Below, one piece after another: positions 1 through 8,701 of a DNA stretch of 64,000 nt. The notes under the pieces were generated by a model. That model ran no database searches. It was not told the origin of the DNA and worked only from the letters and a program-made list of their open reading frames with translations. Position 1 is the first letter of the stretch, and each line of letters begins with the position of its first letter. The DNA comes from an uncultured Clostridia bacterium (GTDB lineage Bacteria > Bacillota > Clostridia > Christensenellales > UBA1242), in assembly GCA_944381185.1 (NCBI GenBank), contig CALWKE010000001.1, positions 186,001 to 250,000 of the forward strand, in the 5' to 3' direction. The position numbers and the translations under genes are program-made.

Positions 1-1274
1 CTTGAAACTTGATAAACCATTCTTTTATCTGCAACATCTGGAAGAATTATTTTTACATCAACACCAGATTGAGCCTTTGAAATAAGCAAATCACGAATGG
101 TGTCGTCAATAATAAAGTATGGCGTCATTATATGTATTTTTTGTTTTGCATTTGCAATTAAATTTGCATACATATTTTTTGCAATATTTTGAGTGTAGTC
201 AAGCCCATCAGCATAAGGCACAACAACAGATGAATTTTCTATCTTTTCTTCTTGATTTAAAAATTCAGCAAAATCTAATTTTTCATCTTTAATAAATTCC
301 CATTGCCTTAAAAAGATTATTGAAAATTCATTAACTGCCGAACCTTCAATCTTTAACCCTGCATCTTTCCAATAACCATACATTCTTTTTTCATTCACAT
401 ATTCATCAGCCAAATTTATGCCACCAGTGAAGGCAACCTTGCCATCAATATCAATAATTTTTCGGTGGTCACGATAATTAACGCCCACACTAAATTTTGA
501 TATTAAAGGATTGAATACAGCAATCTTTATGCCCATATTTTTCATTCTTTTTTTAACTTTTCGTGAAAGTGTTCTGTGACTGCCCATGTCATCATAAATC
601 AGCCGAACTTCAACACCCTGTTTTATTTTTTGTTCTAAAATTTCTAAAACTTTGTTTAATAAAATTCCGTCAGAAATTATAAAAAATTCAATAAAAACAA
701 ACTTTGTTGCTTTCTCTAATTCTTCTAAAACATCATCAAAAAGTTGAGCACCACTTGAATAATATTTTAAATTTGTTTCTTTGTAAGCATAAAAATTGCC
801 CGCTTCTTTTAAATACTCACAATTTTTTTGAACGTCAATTGAACCACCAACTTCTTCCACCCTTGGCACTTCATATTTGTTTGCTTCATTAAAAATTGCC
901 TTGTATTTCTTTTTTGACTTTCCAAAAAACACCCTTTCATCTGCTATGAAGTAAATGATATATGCAAACCAGAAGAATATTAAAACAAAAAATATCCATG
1001 TTGCTTTTGATATGCTGTTTTTATTAGATGAAATTATATATATGCTTGTGATTATGCTCAAAATAAATGAAACTAACAAATAATAGCCAATTAGTGAAAT
1101 CAAGTACATATTCATAAGCACAATAAAAACAACTTGAAGCAGTATTACAAAACCAGAAAACAAAAGTTTTATTATTCCAAAAGTATTTGTTTCCGTTTTG
1201 ATTTTCATCACTTCAAATTCAGGGTTTTTAGCCAATTTGAATGACCTAGGATTCGTGATTTTCTTTGAACTCAT
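1..1274 (-). CDS. cls: Cardiolipin synthase, 3' end outside window
   Basis: Membrane phospholipase-D-family enzyme that condenses phosphatidylglycerol into cardiolipin. I translated the minus strand by hand: about 424 residues are open and run off the left edge. Two hydrophobic helices lie near residues 33-80 and 90-112, followed by the first PLD site HRKIIDID (H-x-K-x4-D) with the downstream GGIN near residue 270. The second HKD site should lie outside the window. The start at 1274 is chosen because GAGG sits 9 nt upstream; this makes a 29-bp overlap with the preceding gene. A later ATG at 1208 lacks a ribosome binding site. The call is secure; only the start is inferred. Confidence 0.9.
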   Translation of the reverse strand, partial: MSSKKITNPRSFKLAKNPEFEVMKIKTETNTFGIIKLLFSGFVILLQVVFIVLMNMYLISLIGYYLLVSFILSIITSIYIISSNKNSISKATWIFFVLIFFWFAYIIYFIADERVFFGKSKKKYKAIFNEANKYEVPRVEEVGGSIDVQKNCEYLKEAGNFYAYKETNLKYYSSGAQLFDDVLEELEKATKFVFIEFFIISDGILLNKVLEILEQKIKQGVEVRLIYDDMGSHRTLSRKVKKRMKNMGIKIAVFNPLISKFSVGVNYRDHRKIIDIDGKVAFTGGINLADEYVNEKRMYGYWKDAGLKIEGSAVNEFSIIFLRQWEFIKDEKLDFAEFLNQEEKIENSSVVVPYADGLDYTQNIAKNMYANLIANAKQKIHIMTPYFIIDDTIRDLLISKAQSGVDVKIILPDVADKRMVYQVS

Positions 1275-1809
1275 TTTTATCAACCTCTACTAACTTTTTT
1301 GACATATCACAAATCGAACTGATTTCTGCATTTATTGATTTTAATTGCTCAACATATTTTTCATTATCAGACTTTTTTAATTGGTCAATTTTAATGAGCA
1401 TTAACACTAATAAAACAGAAGAAATTATTGTTAATATTATTCCCCCAAACCTTGAAAAGATTGTGTTTTGTTCTGCCATTAAAAATATTCCAAGAGAAAG
1501 CAAAAGAAACAAACCTATACCAGCAGTTAAACCAAATATAATTGATTTTGAATATTTATATTTTTCGCATTTGCCCAGTTCATTAAGTTTTGACTCTAAT
1601 CTTACTTGCAAAAGTTGAAGCCTTTCTTTATTTTTTAATTTGTGTGCACGATAAAAAGTTATGATGAGAGTGTCATCATATTTTTCATCTTCTTTTTTTT
1701 CATAAATTTGCCAACCAAAACTCTTGTAGTATTTTAAGATATTTTCAACATCTTTCTTCTTTACTAAAAGGGTTAAGTAATCAAAATTTTTATGATCTAA
1801 CATATCCAT
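1246..1809 (-). CDS. Unknown protein with two membrane helices
   Basis: 187 residues. A charged N-terminal domain of about 90 residues with a predicted alpha/beta pattern is followed by two hydrophobic segments (about residues 93-112 and 122-142) and a charged C-terminal helix. I do not recognise a family with confidence. GGAAGAG lies 8 nt before the ATG at 1809. The 3' end overlaps the start of cardiolipin synthase by 29 bp, so the two are probably co-transcribed and translationally coupled, which hints at an envelope role but does not prove it. Confidence 0.7.
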   Translation of the reverse strand: MDMLDHKNFDYLTLLVKKKDVENILKYYKSFGWQIYEKKEDEKYDDTLIITFYRAHKLKNKERLQLLQVRLESKLNELGKCEKYKYSKSIIFGLTAGIGLFLLLSLGIFLMAEQNTIFSRFGGIILTIISSVLLVLMLIKIDQLKKSDNEKYVEQLKSINAEISSICDMSKKLVEVDKNEFKENHES

Positions 1810-1831
1810 AGATTAAACTCTTCCTGTATTA

Positions 1832-1860
1832 ATTATAAAAAATTCTGTGTAAATTGTCTA
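1832..1860 (-). promoter_or_regulatory. Promoter of the 187-aa/cls operon
   Basis: Reading the minus strand, TAGACA (1855-1860) and TATAAT (1832-1837) are separated by 17 bp. The rest of the 318-bp divergent gap 1810-2127 is extremely AT-rich, with short imperfect repeats of TTATGTTAT type around 1970-2010 and no ORF or RNA gene that I can support. Confidence 0.6.
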
Positions 1861-2060
1861 CATTTTTTAAAATTTTTATCATAGTGTTATTTTTTATTAA
1901 TTTAGTTGTTATTTAACTTATTCTTCCTAATAAAATATCTATCGTTATTAATATATAACAAATTATAAATATAATGTTATGATTATATAATTATTATGTT
2001 ATGCTGTAATAACTTAAATTTATAATTTGCATAAATATGCTACTTTTTTGATTAAAAAAT

Positions 2061-2089
2061 TTGACTAATTTTGATATTTTGAGTATTAT
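2061..2089 (+). promoter_or_regulatory. Promoter of the DegV gene
   Basis: TTGACT (2061-2066), 17-bp spacer, TATTAT (2084-2089). This predicts a leader of about 30 nt that contains the SD GGGAGAAG. Confidence 0.6.
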
Positions 2090-2127
2090 TCTAATAGTTT
2101 ATATTTATTGTGGGAGAAGATTAAAAT

Positions 2128-2997
2128 ATGAAAATTGCAATTGTTACAGATAGCAACAGTGGAATAACTCAAAGTGAAGCAAAAGAACTTGGTTGTTTTT
2201 TGGTTCCAATGCCCTTTTTGATTGACGAAAAAGAATATTTTGAAGAAATAAGCCTTTCGCAAGAAGAATTTTATGACAAACTTTTATCTGGTGCAGATGT
2301 TTCAACAAGTCAGCCAAACATCTTTTCAGTCACAGAACTTTGGAAAGATCTTTTAAAAACTTATGATCAAATTGTTCATATCCCAATGAGCAGTGGGCTT
2401 TCAGCAAGCACTGAAACTGCCATTAATGCGGCAAAGGATTTTAATGGAAAAGTTGAAGTGGTTGACAATAAGCGAATTTCTGTAACATTAAAGCAATCTG
2501 TAATTGATGCAATAAACCTTGCAAAAGATGGAAAAAATGCAAAAGAAATTAAAGATTGGCTTGAAAATACTGCTCTTGATTCAAGCATATACATTATGGT
2601 TACAACTCTTAAATATCTTAAAAAAGGTGGAAGAATAACACCAGCCGCCGCTGCTATTGGTAGCCTTTTAAAAATAAAACCAATCCTTCAAATTCAAGGT
2701 TCTAAACTTGATAAATTCTGTCAAGTTATTTCATTCAATCAAGGTAAAAAGCGAATGATTGAACAAATGATTCAAGACATTGAACATCGCTTCAAATCTC
2801 AACTTGATGAAGGCAAATTAAAAATTCAAATGGCTTATACTCACGCCAAGGATGAATGTCTTGAATTTAAAAAAGAAGCAGATAAAGAACTTGAAAAATA
2901 TGGGCTTAAAGTTGAAATGATTGACCCACTTTCACTTTCAGTTGCCTGCCACATTGGTGATGGAGCAATCGCCATTGCCTGCTCAACAAGTTACTAA
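2128..2997 (+). CDS. DegV family fatty-acid-binding protein
   Basis: 289 residues, the usual size for DegV/FakB-type proteins, which bind a fatty acid and in characterised Gram-positives present it to the kinase FakA for incorporation into phospholipid. The N-terminus KIAIVTDSNSGI, the MSSGLSAS segment near residue 90 and the GGRITP loop near residue 170 are family hallmarks. GGGAGAAG precedes the ATG. It stands alone with its own promoter and a hairpin terminator. No FakA gene is seen in the window, so the lipid assignment is by family only. Confidence 0.88.
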   Translation: MKIAIVTDSNSGITQSEAKELGCFLVPMPFLIDEKEYFEEISLSQEEFYDKLLSGADVSTSQPNIFSVTELWKDLLKTYDQIVHIPMSSGLSASTETAINAAKDFNGKVEVVDNKRISVTLKQSVIDAINLAKDGKNAKEIKDWLENTALDSSIYIMVTTLKYLKKGGRITPAAAAIGSLLKIKPILQIQGSKLDKFCQVISFNQGKKRMIEQMIQDIEHRFKSQLDEGKLKIQMAYTHAKDECLEFKKEADKELEKYGLKVEMIDPLSLSVACHIGDGAIAIACSTSY

Positions 2998-3000
2998 TAA

Positions 3001-3029
3001 AAAAACTGGATATATCCAGTTTTTTTTTA
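3001..3029. terminator. Bidirectional terminator
   Basis: AAAAACTGGA and its complement surround a short TAT loop and are followed by a T-run. It lies between convergent genes (DegV and the HAD nucleotidase) and can serve both strands. Confidence 0.8.
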
Positions 3030-3037
3030 TTTTATAT

Positions 3038-3676
3038 CTATCCCTGAAAAATAGGTTGCAGATATTCCTCATCATAAATTATTTTTTCAGGTAAAAAGTA
3101 ATTTCTTCTTACGTTTCTAATAAAATTAACTAATAAATTTACTTCAATCCAATTTGATGCCACTCTAAAACCCTGATTTTCTAATCGTTCTCTCATTTCT
3201 CCGTTGATTGCATCTTTAAATAGTATTGAACGAACCCCCTTTTGTTCACAGTTATAACAATTTTCACGAGAATCATCAACAAGAACATCTATGCCATATT
3301 TTTTACAAAATTCTGCCTTGTTATTGCATGCAACAACTATAAAATCAACATCTATATTAAATTTATTAATCAAATCAACAATAACTCTTTGAAATGCTTT
3401 AAAATTTGGTCTGCTTGAAAGCAAGATAACTGTGTGATTGTTTTTGTGCCAGTTATTTAAAACCATACATGCGTTAAGAATTTCACGATATTCTCGGTAG
3501 TTACTCATCTTGCCAAATGGTATTGCAAAACCTGTTTTTGTCACTTTGCTAACATCTAAAACATCATATTTTAATTTTTTTGATTTCTTTTTATAGAGCG
3601 CAAAAAAATTGAACAACTGATAAATAGTTGAACTGCAATCAAATAATGTTTTATCAATATCAACAGCAATCTTCAT
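3038..3676 (-). CDS. HAD-family 5'-nucleotidase-like phosphatase
   Basis: 212 residues. Cytoplasmic HAD phosphatase. Motif I is DIDKT (residues 5-9, both Asp present), motif II the Ser in LLSSRP near residue 93, and motif IV VDDSRE near residue 138. The layout resembles the NT5C/YqfW-type 5'(3')-deoxyribonucleotidases that dephosphorylate dNMPs, but the substrate is inferred. There is no Shine-Dalgarno sequence; TATAAT ends 8 nt before the ATG, so the mRNA is probably leaderless or nearly so. Confidence 0.72.
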   Translation of the reverse strand: MKIAVDIDKTLFDCSSTIYQLFNFFALYKKKSKKLKYDVLDVSKVTKTGFAIPFGKMSNYREYREILNACMVLNNWHKNNHTVILLSSRPNFKAFQRVIVDLINKFNIDVDFIVVACNNKAEFCKKYGIDVLVDDSRENCYNCEQKGVRSILFKDAINGEMRERLENQGFRVASNWIEVNLLVNFIRNVRRNYFLPEKIIYDEEYLQPIFQG

Positions 3677-3739
3677 AGACTTTTATTATATCATAAATAT
3701 ATTATTATTCAATAGTTTTACAAAATTAATTTAATTCTT

Positions 3740-3768
3740 TTGCAATTAAATTTTGTTTATTGTAAACT
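3740..3768 (+). promoter_or_regulatory. Promoter of the S66 peptidase gene
   Basis: TTGCAA (3740-3745), 17-bp spacer, TAAACT (3763-3768). The same TAAACT -10 box recurs before the genes at 41075 and 48967. Confidence 0.55.
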
Positions 3769-3786
3769 AAAGAAGAGGTAAAAAAT

Positions 3787-4860
3787 ATGAACGCAAAAAA
3801 ATTAAAACCAAATGATAAAGTTGCAATTATCAGTTTGTCAAGTGGAGTTTTAGGAGAGCCATTTGCATCTCATGAACTTGAACTTGGAGTCAAAAGACTT
3901 AAAGAGTTTGGGCTTGTTCCCATTATTATGCCAAATAGTTTGAAGGGTATGGAATATTTAAAAAATCACCCTGAAGCCCGAGCAGATGACCTTAAAACCG
4001 CCTTTGCAGATAGTGAAATTAAAGCCATTATTTGTGCCATTGGTGGAAACGATACCTACAAAACTTTTCCCTATCTATTAAATGATGATGTTTTTATTTC
4101 AAATGTTAAAAACCACCCTAAAATATTTATAGGGTTTTCTGACACAACAGCAAATCATATAATGTTTCATTATCTTGGGCTTGATACCTTTTACGGCCCT
4201 GCTCTTTTAACTGATTTTGCTGAATTTGAAAAGGATATGCTTCCATATACAAAAAATGCAATAGACTATTTGTTTAATCCAACAAAAGAATATGAAATAA
4301 AATCTAGCCCTATTTGGTATGAAGACCGAAAAGACTTTTCAGTTAGTGCCGTTGGAACTTTGAGGGTTAGTCATAACGAATCAAAAGGTTATGAAGTTTT
4401 GCAAGGGTCAAATGTTGTTTCTGGAAAACTTTTAGGCGGTTGCATTGAAGTTTTAAATCAACTTTTGCCTGATGAAAACTCTTCAAATGAAGAAAAAGAA
4501 ATTTTGACAAAATTTAATATCTTTCCTTCCCTTAACGATTGGAAAAATAAAATCATGTTCATTGAAACAAGTGAAGAAAAAATCAAACCTGAAAATTACC
4601 GAAGAATTATTCAAAAATTTAAAAATCTTGGCATTTTTAATCAAATTAATGGGCTTTTAGTTGGAAAACCTATTGATGAAATTTATTACGAAGAATACAA
4701 ACAAATTTTAAAAGAAGAACTTGCAGAGTTTGATTTTCCAATAATTTATAACTTAAATTTTGGGCATGCCTATCCACGAATGGTCTTGCCATATGGTGCA
4801 ATTTGTGAGATTAATCCAAGTAAAAAATCAATAAAATTAATTTCAACAACACTTGAGTAA
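3787..4860 (+). CDS. LD-carboxypeptidase family (S66) protein
   Basis: 357 residues. S66 serine peptidases cut the L,D bond of murein peptides (LdcA) or, in the MccF branch, inactivate microcin C-type peptide nucleotides. The predicted nucleophile is the Ser of GFSDTTANH (about residue 120), with Glu in IETSEEK (about 260) and His in NFGHAYPR (about 328). The length and the acidic stretch after the Glu fit the MccF-like branch better than short LdcA, but I cannot separate the two activities from sequence alone. The SD AGAGG is 7 nt from the ATG. No signal peptide is seen, so it is cytoplasmic. Confidence 0.82.
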   Translation: MNAKKLKPNDKVAIISLSSGVLGEPFASHELELGVKRLKEFGLVPIIMPNSLKGMEYLKNHPEARADDLKTAFADSEIKAIICAIGGNDTYKTFPYLLNDDVFISNVKNHPKIFIGFSDTTANHIMFHYLGLDTFYGPALLTDFAEFEKDMLPYTKNAIDYLFNPTKEYEIKSSPIWYEDRKDFSVSAVGTLRVSHNESKGYEVLQGSNVVSGKLLGGCIEVLNQLLPDENSSNEEKEILTKFNIFPSLNDWKNKIMFIETSEEKIKPENYRRIIQKFKNLGIFNQINGLLVGKPIDEIYYEEYKQILKEELAEFDFPIIYNLNFGHAYPRMVLPYGAICEINPSKKSIKLISTTLE

Positions 4861-4891
4861 AAAAAAAGAGATGACTACATCTCTTTTTTTT
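4861..4891. terminator. Bidirectional terminator
   Basis: A7-GAGATG, loop ACTA, CATCTC-T8. Shared by the convergent S66 peptidase and the O-antigen-ligase-like gene. Confidence 0.85.
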
Positions 4892-6351
4892 CTTTAAGAA
4901 TATTCTCATCAATATTATTTTTCATATCTTCAATTTTAGAAACTTTTACTGAACAAACGGCTGTCAACAGATAAAAGACTGTTAAACAAAAATATATTCC
5001 CGGAAAGATGCTTTCAACAAAAAATATCATTAAATATGTGATTATCAAAAAGTAAAATGAAACATCTTTAAATGCAGTAACAAAAATATCTTTAACTTTT
5101 AACTCACTAAAATAATAAATATAAAAACAAGTTATTAATATTAGTAAAATTGTTCCTACGATTCCAACATTCCATAAAACTTGCAAATAAAAATTATGTG
5201 CAGCAAGTCCGCCTAAATTTGGATAACTTATTCCACGGCCAAACAACAATATAAGTGGTGTTGAAATAAAATCATATAAATACTTTTTTAAAAGACCACC
5301 TCTCCCCGGGTCATTAATATCTTCTAAATCTTCTAATGGCAAATCAACAGAATCACCATAACCATGAATTAAATCACTAATACCCAAACGCTCTAAATGA
5401 CATATTGTGTACTTTAAAAGTATTAACGATATTGCAACCAATTCTAATAATAATGGTAATAGTTTTTTATAACAATTTTTTCTTTCTTTCGCAATAACTG
5501 CAACTACATATATCACAAAGCATAGGATAAATGAATATAAAAACGACCTTGAAACCGTCATATAACCAAACATAAATACTATTGGAAAATATAGGTAAGT
5601 TTCTATGCCAAGTTTATTATTATAGTGCAGATACAAAATTCCTGAAATAATAAATGTTGAATATATTGCTATAGAATTTGGGTGTTGCGCAAGCCCACAG
5701 AATCTAAATATATTATCATTATAACTAAATTCTCCAATTACATTTTGAAGCCTTTCACTAACGGGTCTTAAAAATCCCAAAAATCCAGCAATTATAAAAC
5801 CAATAACAATAGCTCTAAAAATTGTTAAAAAATCAATTTTATTTTTCTCTTTTAAAATTATATATAATAAAACAAAAAGACAACCAAAAGTTAAAAATGA
5901 ACCAACACTGCAAACAGGCGAAAGATTGCCACTTGCATCTTTTCTTATTGGCAATAATAAATAAATTAAAAACAAAACAAACAAACCTGCAATAACAAAA
6001 TTAATTTTTACCTGTTTTTTTATTATTAATATCAAATGCTTAATTGCCAAAATTAAAGAAACACAAGCAAATATTATCATATAAACACTTTCAAGCCCAA
6101 AAAAACAATCCATTTTCCATAATAAATAAAGCATAAAATGGAAATAAAAATAACAGCATAGACAATGCATATGTTATTGATAAAAATATAGATGAAATCA
6201 ACACTAAAACAACAACGACATAAATTATTGGTTCATAAAAATAAGCCCCAACAAGAAGTGCAAATAATGCTAAAAATATATAGGATTCTTTTTTATGAAA
6301 TATACTTATAAACCAATTTTTTAAATTTAACATATTTTCATTTATTTTCAT
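4875..6351 (-). pseudogene. O-antigen-ligase-like membrane protein, frameshifted
   Basis: Two overlapping reading frames (starting at 6351, and open to 4875) together match the neighbouring 488-aa paralogue from end to end: LSMLLFLFPF near residue 70, a PGRGGL loop, the LFGRG motif and the HNxYLQ motif of the Wzy_C/O-antigen ligase family. The frame changes at an A7 run (6099-6105; T7 on the coding strand). With six bases the product would be a continuous protein of about 490 residues with many membrane helices, attaching or polymerising surface glycans. The first part ends after 86 aa. The start overlaps the upstream paralogue by 14 bp with a GGAG site. It could be a phase-variable gene, a fresh pseudogene or a sequencing error. 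Confidence 0.75.
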
Positions 6352-7804
6352 TTGCTATCTCCACATCTATTGTCTGTTTGTTATTAATCAAATTATCTTG
6401 ACCCACACTAGATTCTTTTTCATAAACAGCACTAATAATTATAACTAAATAAACAACCAATTCAACTGCTGGAAAGATATTTTCAACAAAAATTCCTGCT
6501 AATATTGGAATTAATAATAAATATAAATAAATATCACTAAATGCAGTTTTTATAAATTTTTTATATGAAATGTTTGTATAGAGTTTTATTGAGGCAAGCA
6601 TTATAACAATAAAAAGTAACACGCCCACAATTCCAATTTTCCATGCAATTTGAAGATAAGTGTTGTGACTTGTTAACCCTGATTTTATTATTGGTTCATG
6701 ACTCATTCCTCTTCCAAAAAGAAAAACAATTGGACTTGAAATTAAGTCAAGAAAAAAAACCTTGTAAAGACCACCTCTCCCCGGGTCTCCACCATTAAGC
6801 AAATCTTCATAGGAATTATCAACAGAATTTCCATACCCAAAGAAAATTTCTGAAATGCCTAAATCATTAAAAAGTATTTTTGAATAATTAAACATAATTA
6901 GTGTGCTTGCTAAAAATAAAGAAAACACAATGAGTGTTTTTTTATAAAATTGTTTTTTATCTTTCACAATAGTCACAATCACAAAAATTACAAATGAAAT
7001 AATAAAACAATATAAAAACGTTCTTGACAATGTTGCATATCCAACGGCACATGTTAAAACAAATGATAAAACAAATTCAATATGACCAATTTTTTTCAAT
7101 AGATAAAAATATAACAGACAAACCACCAATATTATTGACATTGTCGATAATCTGTTTGGGTGAATAAATAACCCCGGAAATCTAATTAATTCATATCTTT
7201 TTAATATTACAAAATTTGTTTGCATACTTGGAACAACCAAACAAATAACTGCAACTATATTTGAAATAACAAAACCTATAAATAATATTCTAAATAGTTT
7301 CAAAAATTTTAACTCTTTCAAGTTCACTGCAAACAAAAACAATGCCAAAAACAAATTAAAACAGAATAAAAAATTGTTTAATGAAAATGAACTTAAAAAT
7401 CCTGCATCAAATGATTTGTGAATTGGAAGTACAAGATAAATTATAAAAATAGCAACAGTAATAAAGTATACTGTGTAAATTTTTTTGAACTCTTTTATTT
7501 TTATTGATTTTATTATAAATTTTACCCAATAAACTAACATTGCAAAAGCAAATAAATAATCAAATATTCTTGCTGTAAGAAGCTTAAATGGAAATAAAAA
7601 CAAAAGCATTGATAATGAATTTTCAAAATTTAAAAATATTACTGCATATACTATTATAAAAATAGATAATAAAATAAAAAAACTATTAAAAGAAGATGCA
7701 AGAATAATTAAAAACAAAGCAAGATAAAGATAAAAAACCTTATTTTTAAAAAGGCTTTTTATAAAATCCGTAATTTTCTTACTTTGCTCCACCAATCTTT
7801 GCAT
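6338..7804 (-). CDS. O-antigen ligase / polysaccharide polymerase-like
   Basis: 488 residues with roughly 11-12 hydrophobic helices. The large loop carrying PGRGGL, LFGRGMS and SHNTYLQ before the last helices is the pattern of the WaaL/Wzy_C superfamily, membrane enzymes that transfer or join lipid-linked glycans. It is intact, and is a tandem paralogue of the downstream frameshifted copy, which it overlaps by 14 bp. AAGGAAA lies 8 nt before the ATG. No glycosyltransferases accompany it here, so the glycan is unknown. Confidence 0.8.
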   Translation of the reverse strand: MQRLVEQSKKITDFIKSLFKNKVFYLYLALFLIILASSFNSFFILLSIFIIVYAVIFLNFENSLSMLLFLFPFKLLTARIFDYLFAFAMLVYWVKFIIKSIKIKEFKKIYTVYFITVAIFIIYLVLPIHKSFDAGFLSSFSLNNFLFCFNLFLALFLFAVNLKELKFLKLFRILFIGFVISNIVAVICLVVPSMQTNFVILKRYELIRFPGLFIHPNRLSTMSIILVVCLLYFYLLKKIGHIEFVLSFVLTCAVGYATLSRTFLYCFIISFVIFVIVTIVKDKKQFYKKTLIVFSLFLASTLIMFNYSKILFNDLGISEIFFGYGNSVDNSYEDLLNGGDPGRGGLYKVFFLDLISSPIVFLFGRGMSHEPIIKSGLTSHNTYLQIAWKIGIVGVLLFIVIMLASIKLYTNISYKKFIKTAFSDIYLYLLLIPILAGIFVENIFPAVELVVYLVIIISAVYEKESSVGQDNLINNKQTIDVEIANENK

Positions 7805-7849
7805 TTACTATTTTTTCCTTGTGTAAAAACTTCACCTATCAAAAACATT

Positions 7850-7878
7850 ATAATAAAAGCCTAAAAAAATATCAAGCA
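7850..7878 (-). promoter_or_regulatory. Promoter of the O-antigen-ligase pair
   Basis: On the minus strand TTGATA, a 17-bp spacer and TATAAT precede the 488-aa gene. The -35 box abuts the orphan hairpin at 7873-7905. Confidence 0.5.
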
Positions 7879-7905
7879 GAATGCTTTTGAATGCTTGTTT
7901 TTTTT
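7873..7905 (+). terminator. Orphan hairpin with T8, plus strand
   Basis: CAAGCA and TGCTTG flank a 13-nt loop, followed by eight T. No plus-strand gene lies upstream in this divergent gap, so what it would terminate is unclear. Confidence 0.4.
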
Positions 7906-7923
7906 ATAACTTATTGATTTTTC

Positions 7924-7952
7924 TTGACAAATTTTAATATAAAATCTATTGT
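7924..7952 (+). promoter_or_regulatory. Promoter placing +1 at the ATG
   Basis: TTGACA (7924-7929), exactly 17 bp, TATTGT (7947-7952), then 6 nt to the ATG at 7959. No SD is present. The arrangement predicts a leaderless mRNA. Confidence 0.65.
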
Positions 7953-7958
7953 TTTTAT

Positions 7959-8663
7959 ATGAATAAACAAAAATTAAATTTTAAATTTTTAATGGTTATA
8001 GCTCTAAATTTTTTTGTATGTTTTTTCTTAACCATATTCGCTTTACCAGACAATATTCCAGTTATTATTGATTTTAATCAAACAATTTCAAAACTCGGTT
8101 CAAAGTGGATTATGTTTCTGTGTGCCATAATTCCAACAATCGTTGGGGCTGTTATTCTTGCAATAAAAAACAAAGATGCAAAGTTTTGGCTAACAGTTTT
8201 ATTTGGATTTTTTATTTATCAAAACTTACTATCTTTCATCTATCTTTCTTTAAGTAATAAATTAGCAGTTGGCAATATGATTGAAATTCCATTTTCAATT
8301 TTTATATTCTTACCGCTTTCTGTTATTCTTTTAATTTATGGTGCAAAAATAAAAAGAGCACCATATAAATCTTGCTGGTCAATAAACTTTAAATCTATGC
8401 AAAAAACCGAATTTATTTGGATTCAATCACACATGCAAGCAAGCAGAATTATTATGTTTGAAAGTTTGTTTCTTTTTATTTGTTCTATTGTTTTTGCATT
8501 TATAAAATATTGGTGGATAATGTTAATTCTATTTGCTTTGCTAACTATTATTTCTTTAATTTTAATTGACGTCTATGCAAAATCACTTGTCAAAAAATAT
8601 GAAGACATGGAAAAAAGAAAGGCTAAAATTGATGAGGAAAATAAAAAAAACAAATCTAAATAA
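7959..8663 (+). CDS. SdpI-like membrane protein with DUF1648
   Basis: 234 residues. The LPDNIPVIIDFNQ segment near residue 29 is the DUF1648 signature (helix, then a loop with D-x-N), followed by four to five further membrane helices and a Lys/Glu-rich cytoplasmic tail. Such proteins belong to the SdpI superfamily, whose founding member gives immunity to a peptide toxin; most relatives have no known role. The W-x-Q-x3-A-type stretch IWIQSHMQASR near residue 150 also fits the family. No toxin gene adjoins it. Confidence 0.75.
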   Translation: MNKQKLNFKFLMVIALNFFVCFFLTIFALPDNIPVIIDFNQTISKLGSKWIMFLCAIIPTIVGAVILAIKNKDAKFWLTVLFGFFIYQNLLSFIYLSLSNKLAVGNMIEIPFSIFIFLPLSVILLIYGAKIKRAPYKSCWSINFKSMQKTEFIWIQSHMQASRIIMFESLFLFICSIVFAFIKYWWIMLILFALLTIISLILIDVYAKSLVKKYEDMEKRKAKIDEENKKNKSK

Positions 8664-8672
8664 TAAAACACA

Positions 8673-8701
8673 AAAATATAGGGGTCTATCCCCTATATTT
8701 T
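8673..8701. terminator. Bidirectional terminator
   Basis: AAAATATAGGGG, loop TCTAT, CCCCTATATTTT: a perfect 12-bp stem between convergent genes. Confidence 0.85.

Noticed and set aside
6099..6105. Programmed -1 ribosomal frameshifting at T7
   Set aside because: T TTT TTT is a possible slippery site, but the needed shift is +1 (skip one T), so classical -1 slippage would not restore the protein.
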